A stretch of 64,000 bases of DNA from NCBI RefSeq assembly GCF_000327385.1, contig NW_008706957.1, forward strand, positions 507,408 to 571,407. The letters are read 5' to 3'. A program made the position numbers and the translations under genes. Shown here piece after piece: positions 1-14,290 of this stretch (positions are counted from its first letter, which is position 1; the number at the start of each line of letters is the position of its first letter). The notes under the pieces were generated by a model, which worked only from the letters and a program-made list of their open reading frames with translations, was not told the DNA's origin and ran no database searches. This DNA is from Lottia gigantea. Its lineage: Eukaryota; Mollusca; Gastropoda; Lottiidae.

Positions 1-115
1 TACTTTTCTGCACCATGTGGGCTAATAAAGACGGTAAGATTTTTTGTGGAACAGGGCCCTAGTAATAAATTTCTAAATGGACCATTCATCTCAATAAAAC
101 AATGACAATACTTAC

Positions 116-3100
116 CTTATTTTGATTGGTCAAAGTTGTCTGTAATTTATTCATCTCAGAAAGTTTCCGATTTTGAGGAAGAAATATTTGAGACAATTCA
201 GGATCAGGATCTGTAAAATGTGCCGATTCCATATCATCTCTTTCAGCGCTTAATCTAGCTTTTAATGGTACCTGAAATTATTCAAAGAAAATGGGAGAAT
301 AAAGAAGTTGACATAAAGGAATAGAATGGAATTTTATGCTCTGCTCTGAATCAGACCTACCTGTCTATATAAACTGGGATTAGATAAATCAGGTACAGAA
401 CTAGTATAAAGATTATAGACTGTAGTTCTGTATTAGAATCAGACCTACCTGTCTATATAAACTAGGATTAGATAAATCAGGTACAGAACTAGTATAAAGA
501 TTATAGACTGTAGTTCTGTATTAGAATCAGACCAACCTGTCTATATAAACTAGGATTAGATAAATCAGGTATAGAACAAGTATAAAGATTATAGACTGTA
601 GTTCTGTATAAGAATCAGACCTACCTGTCAATATAAACTAGGATTAGATAAATCAGGTACAGAACTAGTATAAAGATTATAGACTGTAGTTCTGTATTAG
701 AATCAGACCTACCTGTCTATATAAACTAGGATTAGATAAATCAGGTATAGAACCAGTATAAAGATTATAGACTGTAGTTCTGTATTAGAATCAGACCTAC
801 CTGTCTATATAAACTAGGATTAGATAAATCAGGTACAGAACCAGTATAAAGATTATAGACTGTAGTTCTGCATTAGAATCAGACCTACCTGTCTATATAA
901 ACTAGGATTAGATAAATCAGGTACAGAACCAGTATAAAGATTAGACTGTAGTTTGGATGATTCTGTATCAAAATGGTGTAGTTTATAGGGAAACTTCTCT
1001 CCTAATTTATCATTCGCTATATCTTTCTTCCCTCTAGGTCTAGGTGGTTTTCTGTTACCACTTCTATCCTGAAATATCAAGTATTGTGTATGCATTACCT
1101 AAATTTTAATTTACCAATATTCAGTTTCCAAAGTTATTCAAATGACCATCGTTTTACTCTTGAATTATACAGTAGTGTAACCTATTTTCGTGGATATAAG
1201 GATTTAACACTGAATTTCGTCAAAGTTAAAAAAAGGAATTTTTTTTTTTATGTCTTAGACGTTTTCTCAGATATTCTACAAAATAATTAAAATTGGTTTA
1301 TTTCAATTTTCTTTATGAATCTTTCACTTTGACCCATATTTCATAAGCAACCAACTCGGCAACGGTGGCAGAATGCGTCACCTATTTTCTTGTACAATGT
1401 TTGATCTATAAATAAGTCTAGAAAAACACGTTGTATGGATACCGGGTGGTATAATTAACTTCTCTTAGTATTTATCTTTAATATCAATTCATTATAACTA
1501 GTGACAATTCCTTCAAAGAACCATGATTTAAAAAAAAAAAATAGTGACTGACAAAATAAGATACAAACGTGATTTATTGCTAAAAGTCACTGAAACAACA
1601 TAAGAATATGGTCCACTTTGTGTTCCATAGAAATTTTCTGCTGACACGGAATCCGCTAGTTGATCACATGGCTTCATTCGTTGGACTACATTCTAGCAGA
1701 CGACACTTGGAATTCTGATTACCGCTTGGAATTATAAGGAAATTTCGGCCGATAAAAAATGGTGACGTTTGGTAATAAGTGAAATCTGCCATTTTGTATT
1801 TGTCAAAGTATACATTAATAATTTTACCTTGCTCGAAACTACTGGATTCATTCTACTAGCTGATATTGTAGAGAAAACCCATGTTTATCAAAACAAGAAA
1901 ATTTTTAATCATTTCCGGAAATCCACGAAAAATAGATTACCACGAAATTAGGTTACTTGACTGTATGTTTGGTACATCTGAATTTAGCTAATCTAATAAA
2001 CCAAAACAGGATCCTGTCTAGCAGCTGGTCCTAAGCCAAATCATTCATGCCCATTTCCAACCTAGTCTACGTTAATTAGAGCCCACAACCATAATTTGTT
2101 TGATGTAACCAATTTCATGATAATGTTAAGATTTCAACACTGTATCTGATTGAGCTACAGTCTGTGCTTAGAAGCTGAACATAAACTAGCCTCTCTCATC
2201 CAGTCCCTCTTGATAGACAAGTATAGTTTGGGCGTCAGAGACTAAACATAAACTATAGGAAAGGCTGTAAAAATATAGAATAAGATTAAGGCAACAACTC
2301 TTAATAATAACAACTTACCAGTGATAATTTCTGTATTTCTCTCTCTAATCTGGCAATCTCTTGTTGTTGTAAATCATTGATATGCTTTAATTCTGGCGAC
2401 ACAGCTCGTTCAGTAGAGTATCTAAAATCAACAGTCAATATTTTCAAGAATCATTCAAATACAATTTTATAGCTATATCATAATATATCTTTCGAAATTC
2501 TTTTAGTATTTTTAGTGATGAAGTGACAAATCGAAAGAATTCTGACAATGCCATTATGCTTTTGAAAGTGCTGATGCTTTAAAATCATATTCATAAGCAC
2601 ATAGTAAGCATCAAAGATATATGCCAGCAACTGCTGAGTCTGCCTTCATCAGTATCATTGAACTGAATGCAAATCTTAATTACTCTAGCCAATAGGTCTA
2701 GATGGAATTTTAGTCACTGGACTTAAATCCAATCACCAACTTTTGTCCAAACATGGCTGGTAAATCTAGCCAAATCAACAATCCTGATCTAAAAGCCTAC
2801 AGATCAGTAGTTTGAGTTTCAGTGTCAATTTGGTTTTAAGATTTTAAATTTTTGAAATTCCTAAATACAATACAAACTGATTTGATAAAATAAAAATTTT
2901 ACTTTATAAACTCTTTTTGCATTTCTTGTTGAAATCTCTGAATATAAAAATCTGATTTTGGTGTTGAAGTGATGTTAGGTTGTGATGTTATCAGTGATTG
3001 TACAGGATCAGGTGATGATATAGGCTCACTAATATACTGATTGGCTAAACGATTCATCTGACTTATATGTTCCTGTATAATATATGTTAGTATAAACACA

Positions 3101-6100
3101 ATATAAACACAATATAAACACTGTTAGTATCTGGGTAAAGGGTGTTATAAACACACACGCATTCAAATTATGTTATTAATTGAATAAGACTCAAATCATG
3201 GTGATGACAGATGTTTTAGATACACAGATCACATCAGGATAATAATTTAGACTTATGACCACGGAAAGATAAAAGTTGATCCTGACTATTTTCACTTTTT
3301 GATTGGTATCTCCTAAATAAAAAATGTCAAATAAATCAATATAAATATTATTTTCATGCAACTATTCTAGCTGAACAAAGCTTATATATTCTATCCAAAA
3401 ATACAGTTCATATTCAGGAGTAAAATCCTCTATTTTTCTGCTTCTCATGCATAACAATTTGGATAGTGAATCATTTGCTATATTTTTGAATAGAATACAA
3501 TTATTATGCTGAAAACAAAAATAAAATTTCAAATACAAATAAACACCATGCTTCAAACTTGATTAAATGTTAACAAAACAACATGCATTAAAATAAAATA
3601 AATAAAATATATTTAATAATTCAAACAACAGCAACCAAAACATACTTAGTATTCCAAAATATCAATATACATTATAAAGACTTTACTAAAAAACTTTTGA
3701 AGGAATTCTAGCTATAGACTTTATGCACGCATCGGGCATATTGAATCCAGAACGAGGCTTATAACGCAAGCGTGAATAAGGTCCATAACCAGTATAAAAA
3801 CCAAATTAAATCAGCATAACTTTAGCATGGGTCTCAGTTCACAGTAATCCCCTAATCTTGCATTAGGAGAAATACTTTTATGAAACTAAAACCATAAAAC
3901 CATGGCTCCTCATTCAAGCTAAATTTAATTAAAGTTTTTGGACTTGAACCAAATAGCTTCAAGCTGTAGGGCCTACATGTAGACAATCTATTTGAAATTA
4001 GATTAAAATTGCGTTTCTTTTTTTTTCCTGATATGTTTGTCTCCATTGTAATCTAACAAGTTTTCTACCACAATATCATTCTAAGAGAATTTCAATTAGC
4101 TTGACGTGTAGGTTGATGACAGAAGACTAAGCTTGATGTTAGAGTTGAAACTGTTCAGCCCAATGATTGGAAATAACATAAATTTTGCTGATAGAGATAT
4201 TAAGCAGACGTAAAACCTATTTTAACGTATATTGATACAATGGAAGGAAGTAAATTAAATCTGGCAACACTGAGCTTACAAATCATTTTGAATAAATTCA
4301 GTAGTAGGAGATTCCTGATATATATCACTAGTAGGCAATTTCTCATTTATAATATTTCTTTCATTTTTCCTTCTTTGACTTAACTCTGCTGCTATTTTAA
4401 TTACCTAAATAATCAAGGGAGGTAACTCAAAACACTTTCATCCATTTTATTTTGTTGCAGATCAAAATTTCTATTGTAGAATACATACATATTTATGAAA
4501 AAGTGCTTAAAAATTAAGAGTTGGTAACATAACATTTGAAATAAATGTACCCTGCTTTCAATAAAGTTTTTCATAACATTTTGCTGTAATTTGTATTGAA
4601 TTGTGTCACTTATGCATGATTTTGGTCAGTGATTTTTGATGCAGACTAGAGTCTTGTCAAGAGTCTACCTGTTGTGGGCACATGAGGAGACAAAAACTCT
4701 CCATTTATTTTTATTTTTTCTGCTATGTTGATGATGATCGTGCAATTGAAGTGTGAATGAATTTAATTAGATGAAGATGCTCTGTTGGATCTTGTCTCAT
4801 CATGATTACAGTAACACATAGAAAACAAGCCATTTGTGTGACCACAGCATAAAGGTATAGGACAACAGTTTAATCAAAACAGATCCCTGAATGCAGTTTC
4901 TTACTCACCCTGACTAATCTTTCCTTTAAATGGTCTAATTCATCATTTTTCTCTTTTTCTAACTTTCTACGTAATATTTCCATAGATTCTTCCTTAAATA
5001 TACAAAACAGTCTTGAGTCAGTTTCAGAATCAAACCCTTTAGTAATAACTCCCCTTTCTCATACCTTTTCATATTGAACATATCAAGTGTGGATAAAATA
5101 TATCCCTGAAATCTATTCCTCACCAAATAAAATAAATTAAGATAGTTCCATGAGATCCTTCGACCGCATGTTAATTTCAGTCTTAGATCACATAACCTCT
5201 CATTTTCACCCTGGTCTTCCCTATTTCTCTCCTTGGCAATAATTTCCCCCCATGGTCTTCCAGTTCCTCCTTTGGGAATTCCTCCACTGTTGAGACATAC
5301 TGACTTAGGGTGGTCGTATGTTAAAAGGATTATAGAGATATTAAAATATTACCTTTTCTTTCTGTGCTTTATTTAGTAAAGATCTTAAAGACTCCACTTC
5401 TTGTTTAATTTCATAAAGATGTGTTCTTAATTCTTCATTACAAGCTCTTAGATTAGCCTGAAAGGAATACAAATTTTACACCAATTTCAAAGCAGTATAG
5501 AAACAGATCTTTGGGTATATTTGACCTTTAACCGTTCAAATTTGTTGAACTTCAATTGGTTGTTATTTTATTCTCAAGGTTTTCATCATTTGCCTTCTAT
5601 ATGTGAGACTTCATTACCACTATGATATTTACTTTTTCAAATTGGCACAGACCACCACTTAACCTCCATCTTTTATATGACTAAGTACTGAGAAAGATGG
5701 AGTAATAACAATAGACCTACCAGTGATGAGGTAATAGGTGTTCTATATTTAGATGATTTGGTTTCATTAACTGGAGTCGATTCCTTCTTAAAACTGAAAT
5801 CATAATTACTCACTATGACTTGGAGTCTCATTTCTTAGAGAACAAAATTTTACTTTAAATATTGAGTAAATTTTAAAAACAGATCACAAGTTTACTTGAA
5901 ACCCATCATCTGAAGAAATTTCTCTGCACCAAAAGTCATTATAAAATTCATCCAATCAAATGTTGTGTTCAATGTAAGATTCGAATGGTTAGCAAATACC
6001 ATGTAAACAATGCAGGTATTGTCTGAACACAATTTACACAAGTACTTCTTCAGATCATAAATAGCACTTGAACATCTCATTAGTTTCAGAATATTAAAAA

Positions 6101-9100
6101 AGTTCAATGTTGTGAACACTCAAGGGCAAAAATTCAATATGGAACAAGACCTTCGTTGACTCACTGCCTTACCTTGCTAAATGAACTTTTCTAGGTGAAA
6201 TACCCAAAACACTGGCACTTCGCCTACATTCTTCATTAATCTCATTAATAACTGTACGTTCAGTACGGTCTAGATTATGACTAAATTCACGTTCTACACG
6301 ACACAGGTCTTGTTTCTCTTCACGTAACTTTTCTACCTCCATTTCTAGAGATTTCACTTCTTCTTTCAATTTCACTATTTCATTCTTTTTTTCCTGAAAG
6401 ATATAATTGTTGTGATTACTAACTACTTTTTCTAATGAATTGATTAAAGCTTAATCAAGCTAAACTAGCAAATGAGTGCTCCCATGAATGAATGAATATT
6501 TTAAAAAATATCTCAAAGCCAAATGAATATATTAATGTTTCAAATTTTGATACCATTGGCAGTCATTTAACATTTAAACGCAGAATGTATTAAATCCAAT
6601 CAAAGTAGTGAACCTCTTTAATTTTATCTTTAAAACGAGTTAATTCTCCTGATGTTTGTTCTCTCATCATTTCTTTAGCCCTAGCAACGGCCACCATTTT
6701 ATCTTTAGTTGATTGTCTGTTCAGATTTCTCTGTTCTTCTAATTCCTGTAAAAGAAACAGATAATGCTTGTGATATTTCTTAGAATCACCATTGAGTTGC
6801 CATTTTCTAATCAAGGCTTTGTAGAATTTCTTCAATTAATCTGAATTGCCTGCCACTTGCCAACGTGCCCAATCAGACCCAGACCACTGCCTCAGATGTT
6901 TAATTTTGATCTCTTTGGTAAAATTTGACCAGAGATCTTGACACTATGTACTTGATTCTGGCACCTTTAAAGTTCTTTCAATTACCCACATTTCAGTATA
7001 TTACACCAATATCAGCATTAAAGTGGCAACACTATACATAATGGAGCTATATTTCTATGTAAATGAATGTTCATGTGGTCCATCAACTTAACGGTTAACC
7101 ATGTATTGATAATAACTAGAAACCTTTGGATTTGACACAAATGAAATGTAATATAAGCCTTGAAACTAGATTTTTATTAAGGGGGGGGGGGATGTATATT
7201 GAGGGGATGAGGATTTGTGTATTTTCAGCAAGAGCATAACATAATTCCACCGTCTCGAACAAAAGATAAAAGGTTAGGACAACTTATAGCAACTTAAACA
7301 GAGGCTTAAACAGAGAATATATCAATTTGATGTAATTATTACAAACTTTTAAACTTCCAGAATAACTTTCATACTGAACCAACCTGATTATAAGCATCAA
7401 TAAATCTCATTCTAACAGATCTTAAAGCATGAAAATCCATTTTATTAGTCACTAAAACAGTATATAGAAAACCAATTGATAGTCAAATTAATACTAATAA
7501 GTGACTAGTACACAATACAGTGACAATTGAGATATGAATACAGGAAAATACTAGTATGATAATCTATTATTATTAACAGGGTGGTATGAAATGCCCCAAT
7601 CCCCCTTATTTAGGATTTTAAATAAAGTTCAACATGTTTTTTAATCATATTTTCATATTACAGAATTGATTCTGTTGAAAAATGGTGATTTAGAAGCTTG
7701 GTACCTCCTGGTACTTGATGGTGGTTTGGTTGGTTGGTTGGTTAGTAGATGGTAAATTAACATCGGCTTACAGCTAAATCACAGACTAGCTTGTTGTTTG
7801 TAGTTGTGGTACTTTATAGAAGGAACTCAATCAATTGAATGGTTTGGTACAGCTGGTTGTTGGCTAGATTTGTGGTTTTCACCCACAAATGGTTTGGTCA
7901 GAAAGTGGATTTAGCAACATAAGATAGTCCAAAATTCCAAAAACAGCCACAACAGGTAGAGGGCATTTCTCACGAACCAAAAACTAATCTTCACTAATAA
8001 TACTCTCTCTAATATTAAACCCTGTTATAAATCATTAAACCTCTAGTCTTTATACTTGTCTTTAGTCTGTATATAAACATTTCTTATCAACTAATAAATC
8101 ACAGGTAAAATAATGTCACAGTAATTATTGTCTGTTTACTTTTATCAGAAAGGTACATGTCATGAAATGTAATGTTATAAAATGAAATATAATGTCATGA
8201 AATATTATGAAACAGAACGTAATGAAACAAATATGTCAAACTAATGTCAGTAATTACTTTTACTATGATTATATTCAGTGTCATAAAATGAAATGCAAAA
8301 ATATGTAATGCAATAAATTGTAATGAAATAAAATATAACAGAAACTAATGAAATAAATTTACAAAAAAAAAATCACAGCGATTACTTTACCAGATATGCC
8401 ATAATGTTACTGTAATAATATACAGTGTCATGAAATGTGATGGCTTGTGTATTGGCAAAATATATAATGTCATGAAAAATAATTAAATGAATTGAAATAC
8501 TCTGTCATGAATTGGATTGTAATGAAATAAATCTATGCATACTACAAAAATGTTACAGCCATTCCTATTTTCCGAACCTTACTTATCAACTTGAGCAATA
8601 TGTAATATTGAAATGACACGTCATGAAATGTAATGAAAATATAACACAGAAATCATTTTGAACATAGAACGAATGTTGTAATGAATTTACTGCACACACC
8701 AAATTTTCTAATAAAACTAATCTACTTGTGAATGTGAGTCTATGTCAACATTGTAAAGAATACAGCTTTATAAGTTATACAGGTGTAGTATAGAGACATG
8801 AGAATATGTCTAGTAATCTATTATTCTTAGTTTATTAATAATAACTTAATATACTCTACTATTGTCAAATTTCTTATTTCATTGTCAAATATCATTTGAC
8901 ATGTCAAAGTGGTTGACCTTCATTGATTTTTGTAGATTAATGTCTTAGTAGTGTCAAAAAGTCAGCCAAGTAATTTAGAATATTAATCAGTATTAATTAA
9001 GTATTATTAAGTAGTCAACCAAAGTCTTCATATCAACATCCAATGGATGTGATCTTTTTAATCCATGGAAAAAAGCATACAGTTGTTCAGATAGGACAAT

Positions 9101-12100
9101 ATTCAGGTTTCTTTAAGGTTGGAGATCGATAAAATAGGCTAATGTCGCTGTCCTGGATAAATTTCCCTCACTGCACATTGCATGGCCTTTAACATCTTTA
9201 TTAGATAAAATTAGTTATAAAAAAGGTAGTAAAACTCCAATGAAACATGAGGATCAACTGCTAAAAGAACACACAGTAGGAGTATGGACAATTTTCAGAT
9301 GAAGAGACAATGAGTATGCTTCTATAAAGATTAATATTGCTAAACTCCAGGCTGAAACAATTCATCCAAATCAAGGAGAATCCTGAGTAATTTTTACAAA
9401 AGAAATTTGTGAGAATCCTCCAAATACTGTAGGATCTTCTCAAATTTTTAATACAAGTCCCTGTTTCTGTCTATTGAAACGACAGTCTTTGGGTGTTTAA
9501 TTGTCCAATCGAAAATGACTATGATTCTAAATTTGACCAGCATTATACAAAACCAAAAAAAATCAAATGACACAGACAGATTATGAATGATTTTGCACGA
9601 ATCCCACGAGACACAGGCTTTTCATGATTACAAGAGTGGGACACTCGCATGAATTTTAGACCTGAACTCTGACAAAACTTCAGTCTTACCTGTTGAGCTA
9701 CTTTAAGTTGTTGTTTAATTTCTTCCTTTACCGCCTTTTCTTGTTGTAATATCACTGATATCTCTTCTATCTTACGATTATTTTCACTGACTAATGTTTC
9801 TCTTTCACGTCTGACAGCCCAATCTCTTTCTGTTTCTAAAATACTTCTTTCTCTAGTTACAGCTTGTGTCACCTTGAATCAGAAATTATGAGAACATACT
9901 ACAACAAAATGTCCTGTCAGTTGTGCACAACAATCTGACACTGACAAAAAACATTGAGTTTTGTCGTATTTAAAGATGGCTGTTAAATGAAGGTTGATTC
10001 TATTAAAAAAACAGTAACTTTATATTAAATATTTTGGTTTTGAGTAGGCCTACAAGTAAGTACAAAGTTCTTATACCTGCTGTTGAATTTCCTCTTGAAC
10101 TTTCTGCTGTAGTTGTCGTCTTTCTTCTTCTAGATTTTTCATTAAATTTTGAATCTTTGAAATTTCTTCATTTTTATTCTGAAAAGGCAAGGGTCTAATC
10201 AAAATACAAATCTAGATATTGTTTTGTTTTATGTTTTCAAGTTCTTACTTGCCATTCATGTGCTGATGGATATTATTTTCAGTGAAACTTTGACCATATA
10301 ATTTATGTAAATAAATCAAAACACATATGCTGCAAAACAACTTCATGGATTACAAAAAAGAAACCACCGAAAAAATTTCTAAATTCTTATTCTTGTGGAT
10401 ACTAGCATCATACTGAAGAACGATATTTAGTAATATACACAAAAACCTACTGAAATTATCTTCATATTTTCTGTCATAACCTGAGCCAGTTTCTCATCAT
10501 TTTTCTTGACTGAATCTTTTCTATCAGTTTCTATTTCTTCTCTTAAATTCTCTAATGCTGTTTGTTTCTCTAGGAACAAAGATTCCCTCAGTTGCATCAT
10601 GGCTGAATCCTGAAAATGGTGTATCATTTGAAAAATTTGAATTCAAAGTAACTAAAATGGCTACATGCTTCCTTGAACATTTGAGTGTAAATCAAAAAAA
10701 TGTCATATACTATAACTCTAAGTAATATAACTTAAAGTTTATGACATTATGGTTAGGTAAAGTCACTTGGTAACGACACCTCTACCAGGTCTACCAGCTG
10801 CTCAGATATATATATCCTGTAATTATTAGGCCAGTAAAGCAGCTGCTATGCTGCACAAAAAGCTAAAAATGTTCCTGTTTTGTCATAACTATAACTTTAT
10901 TAAGATAATTTCATCATTTTAAAAAAATTTCATGTATCTGTGCTCTTTTCAGAAATAAATTGTGCATATTTAAGTTAAAACTGTCCCATTGGAAAACAGT
11001 CGGGTGTGGAGAAATACAAAAAAAAAATAGAGACATGTTTCATTGTTTAGAAATAATTTGTAAAAATGCAGAAAACTTACTGTTTCCTTTCTAAAATTAA
11101 GAAGTGATCGTTTATGATCTTTCAAAATGGCTTCCCTAGCTTCTTCTTCTTTAGCTAAAAGTTGTTGTAGCTCAATATTCTGATCTCTAAAGATATGAAA
11201 AGATGAAGATCTTTAAATGAATCATTCTTGGCCAAATATTGGACAAATTTGATTGATTTTCTGTCTACAATGGATTATCCATTATGGATAATCGAAGCAG
11301 CAAACCAAGATAAGAAGATTTTAACTCTTTATCTTTAAATAAAAGAATTAAGTATTTTATGTCACTGTTTTGGAGCTGGATATGCTGATTAAGATTGGCA
11401 ACACCATGCAATGTGCAATGAGGACAAATTTGCTGAAACAGCAGCATTGGCTTCGTCTTTTATGATTTTCAACAGGTTAGAGATCTTTATTGTCCACAGG
11501 TTGTAGAAGATATGGCTTTTCTTGTTTGTCTAATCCTACAGAAAATACTAGATAAATAATGTGTGGTTCAGTTTTTGAAAAAAATTGGCCCAAGAAATTT
11601 AGAATAAGAAGCATACCGAAGTTTTAAATTCAACTCATCCTTTTCTTTATTTCTCTCTTCTAGATCACTTAATCTCACTCTTAAATCTTTCACTTCCTGT
11701 TGTGATGTCATCAATTCTTGATCAAATCTGTGCCTGCTATCACTTCTATCATGTTTTAGTTTTTCTTTCAGAACTTCATTTTCTTTCAATTTTTCCTGTA
11801 TTAAATATTTTAAGAGGTGAATTTGAAGCTTTGATGCTTCATTTTTGTTTCAGGTGCTGCCATTACCATGGCAATGAGAGAAAGGTAGAAATTCCTAGCT
11901 AAAATCCTACTGCCACCAATTAGATTAAGACTGCCTTTGACTAAATTCAGCAGTATCAATGTTCACTGTCATAATCCCTGTGGCCACTACTTGGCTCCTT
12001 CACCTAATGATTCCTACTAACACCCCTGACCTCAGCCTGTGTCAACATACCTGAATGATGGAGTTTTTCTCCTGTTCTGATTGTCTGTATGTAGATTCTA

Positions 12101-13998
12101 ACTGTAGTAACTTGGTTTGTAGTTCATCTCTATTAGACTGGACTTCTTCTAACTGTGATGTTATAGACTCTACTTCCTAATAAATTTGACAAATAATTAG
12201 AAGAAGACAATGACTGGCAACTATAGCCAAATCAGAAGCCCTATACGGATTGACATGTTTTTGAAAAGAAACAAATTCCACCTTACCAACTGAAGTTCTT
12301 CTTTTTGAATTCTGCCCTGTTTCTGCTCATGAAACAAATCTTCCTTCCCAGCATTCACTTGTCCTACTAATTCATCTCTTTCAAGTTGGATTGTCTCAGA
12401 GCTCCGACACTTCATTCTTAAAGTTGAATTCTCTTCTTTAAGATGTTTAACCTGAAAGATATTTAAAAATAGCAGTTTAGTCCTTAGTCCTTTTTGCAAC
12501 CAAAAACATAAGTATGATTATCTGAATCAACAAGAGCTCATCTTTTGCTTCCAACACATTTTAGGTATAAAATCCTCATCAGGATACATTCATGTCAATG
12601 ACAACAAATAACTATGTTTACCTCTACAATAGACAATCCTAAAGAACGAAATTCTTGTACATCTTTTAATTTCTCCTGTATTTGATCATGAAATGTTTCA
12701 CTCTGTGATTTCTGTTTTTCTAACTCTTCATTTAATCTATCTAAATCTTTCTCTGTATTGTGGCGCTTGAATTCTGTTAACATCAATTGGGTCCTAAAAA
12801 TGAAATAATTAAAAATGAAATGACATATACACCTTGAAAATGTGCTCATAATAATCGGAAATGCTATGCAAAATGTAATAAACATTTAATTTTTTTTTAT
12901 TTCAAATTTCTAAATGTTGTAGAATCTTTGAAGTCTGCAGTCTGTAGCACACACAGCTTCTGTTTATTGTTCCATTGAATTCATCCATCCAACTATCCAT
13001 AGATCCCAGTTGGAGAGAAACATCTTAAGATATAGTTTAGTTATACAATGATGGACTTTTAGTACTAATAGTTTGTGTTGTATTTCCGTTTCATTAATCC
13101 TTCAACCACAAGGTTCACACCAGATTCAAGATTTGATCAAATGACTTGTTGGGATCTCTTTTCACAATAATAATATCCCAGTTATTTACCTTGCATTTTC
13201 CCCTTTTTCTCTGGTATCTTTTAGATTTGATTCACATTCTCTTAGTTCTAGTTTAGATCTTTGTAGAGCTTCTCTTAATAATTTCACTTCTTTCTCCATA
13301 GCCTAAAAATTTACATATTACTTCTCATAAATCCAATTAAGATGATATAAACATACATTGTTGAATATTCATGTGGGCCTACAATTTTCATCAAAAACTT
13401 AATTACAACTTTTACTAGGTCAAGGTCACTCTTTTGCACCAAACATTATACTACTTGTTGTTCTGAATTACTATTTAATTTGAAGTAGAAAAACTTACCA
13501 TTTTTTCATCACTAATAAAACTGTAAGATTCAGTTTTCTTGTTCTGAAATAAGTATAAAATATATAATTGTTTTCCTTATTATATGAAAAATTCTCTTTG
13601 CTTTTGATGCGTCAGGTTTTTTTAGTCTCATTTAATGTAGCACAGTTTATAGTCTTTTCTTTTCAATATTGCTAATTAGATTAATGAAGATGGACAAAGC
13701 CATGCAGTGTACAATGCCAAAATTCATAAGAACAATGGCATTATTTATCTCTTTCCAGTTTTCAGGGAGGAGGAGAGGGGTTGGCTAGAACCAGATGTGA
13801 AAATATAGAACTCTTACCATAGTAGTAAATGATAGAGATGGAGGCCCTGTAAGATTTGATGACATCCTAGCAGGTGAAGCAGAACGTCTTTCTTTACCCA
13901 TCTCTAGTTGTATTCTAGCTGATTCTCTCTCTATTTCACGACATGTTTCATCTACACTATCAGTATCCATTTCACCATTGACCTTTAATTTCTCTACA
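116..13998 (-). CDS. Large coiled-coil protein, about 20 exons, partial at left edge
   Basis: Exons read on the minus strand, in order: 13998-13818, 13543-13499, 13302-13190, 12793-12622, 12451-12287, 12176-12051, 11795-11617, 11186-11081, 10609-10451, 10178-10077, 9872-9690, 6745-6614, 6393-6173, 5793-5721, 5457-5353, 4992-4909, 3072-2903, 2421-2319, 1068-889, 271-116. Each has an AG acceptor and GT donor, and the phases agree at every junction, giving about 918 residues. Most exons are Glu/Lys/Gln-rich heptad-type sequence such as LEKEKNDELDHLKERL. Ser-Pro motifs (SASPARM, VLGISPRKV) and a basic stretch KPPRPRGKK punctuate the coils. It looks like a centrosomal, ciliary or cytoskeletal rod protein, but I do not recognise the ortholog. 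The first exon shown opens in phase with unseen upstream sequence, although its Met at 13970 could be the start. The gene continues beyond base 116. Exon borders are by eye. Confidence 0.8.
346..958 (-). repeat. 88-bp tandem array carrying copies of an exon end and its splice donor
   Basis: Seven near-identical units, six of them at exact 88-bp spacing (anchor bases at 422, 510, 598, 686, 774, 862; the next at 948). Each contains, on the minus strand, the last part of the exon at 889-1068 (SVPDLSNPSLYRQ) followed by CAG|GTAGGT. The unit nearest the real exon lacks two bases present in the others. Because 88 is not a multiple of three, use of any distal donor would shift the frame. Confidence 0.9.
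2010..2175 (-). mobile_element. tRNA-derived SINE copy, degraded (family 2)
   Basis: Read on the minus strand, the right end is tRNA-like: an A-box-like segment TGTAGCTCAATCAGATACAG is followed by a weak B-box region. The same layout and several shared words (CAGCTGGTCC, CCCACAACCA) occur at 42100-42365. It sits in an intron of the coiled-coil gene. Confidence 0.5.
4276..4404 (-). CDS. Possible alternative terminal exon of the coiled-coil gene
   Basis: After a TTTAG acceptor, 42 codons stay open in the frame supplied by the exon at 4909-4992 (starting VIKIAAELSQRRKNER) and end DL-stop. The stop TAA overlaps a GTAAGC that could serve as a donor, but using it leaves phase 2, which does not match the next exon at 3072 (phase 0). 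The simplest reading is an alternative 3' exon giving a shorter protein. No clear AATAAA was seen just downstream. Confidence 0.4.
   Translation of the reverse strand, partial: VIKIAAELSQRRKNERNIINEKLPTSDIYQESPTTEFIQNDL
7384..7451 (-). CDS. Possible alternative internal first exon of the coiled-coil gene
   Basis: Between the exons at 9690-9872 and 6614-6745 lies a short open stretch with a good start context (AAAATGG, Met at 7440). It encodes MDFHALRSVRMRFIDAYNQ and ends CAG|GTTGGT. Its end phase joins perfectly to the exon at 6745. Its beginning does not fit the preceding exon: in that frame it opens with TGA. So it is either the first exon of a shorter transcript, or it follows an exon I did not find. 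The main chain also works when it is skipped. Confidence 0.45.
8100..8650. repeat. Degenerate AT-rich short-period repeat
   Basis: The words AATGTCATGAAATGTAATG and close variants recur many times with irregular spacing. It lies in the 2.2-kb intron between the exons at 9690 and 6745. The rest of that intron (about 6750-7380, 7460-8100, 8650-9690) shows no coding signal beyond the alternative exon at 7384. Confidence 0.6.
11380..11475 (-). mobile_element. SINE fragment (family 1, 3' half)
   Basis: Shares the block GCAACACCATGCAATGTGC ... CAGCAGCATT with the full-length SINEs at 26183-26506 and 52295-52592. The tRNA-like head is missing or unrecognisable. It lies in an intron of the coiled-coil gene. 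A similar weak fragment is at about 13675-13765, and another touches the left edge of the window (1-55). Confidence 0.5.
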
Positions 13999-14069
13999 CT
14001 GTAATATACAAATCGTCAACTCTTCATTGACATTCATAAAATAGTCAGTTGCAGCTCCAACCTTCTGGA

Positions 14070-14290
14070 ACTGGGAAATTGGGGGCAGACTGACTTAATG
14101 GGGTTGAGATTTCAAATGTAGAAGTGCTGCAGAAGTGTTGCAGACACATGCCTCCAAAGGAGGGTCTAAGGAAGTTTTACCCCAGAAAAAAGTCAAAAAC
14201 AGCATTGATTCAGTGCACTCTAAAACATTTTTGTTAAATCTTACAAATCATGTGGGTATGAAAACTATTTTTTCTGGGAGTGCAAAAATT
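14070..14290 (+). mobile_element. Relic of the 26.6-kb hAT-like MITE
   Basis: Contains GGGGGCAGACTGACTTAATG and the later GTGCACTCTAAAACATTTT, matching in order the element at 26627-26945. Ends are not preserved well enough to see terminal repeats. Confidence 0.5.
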
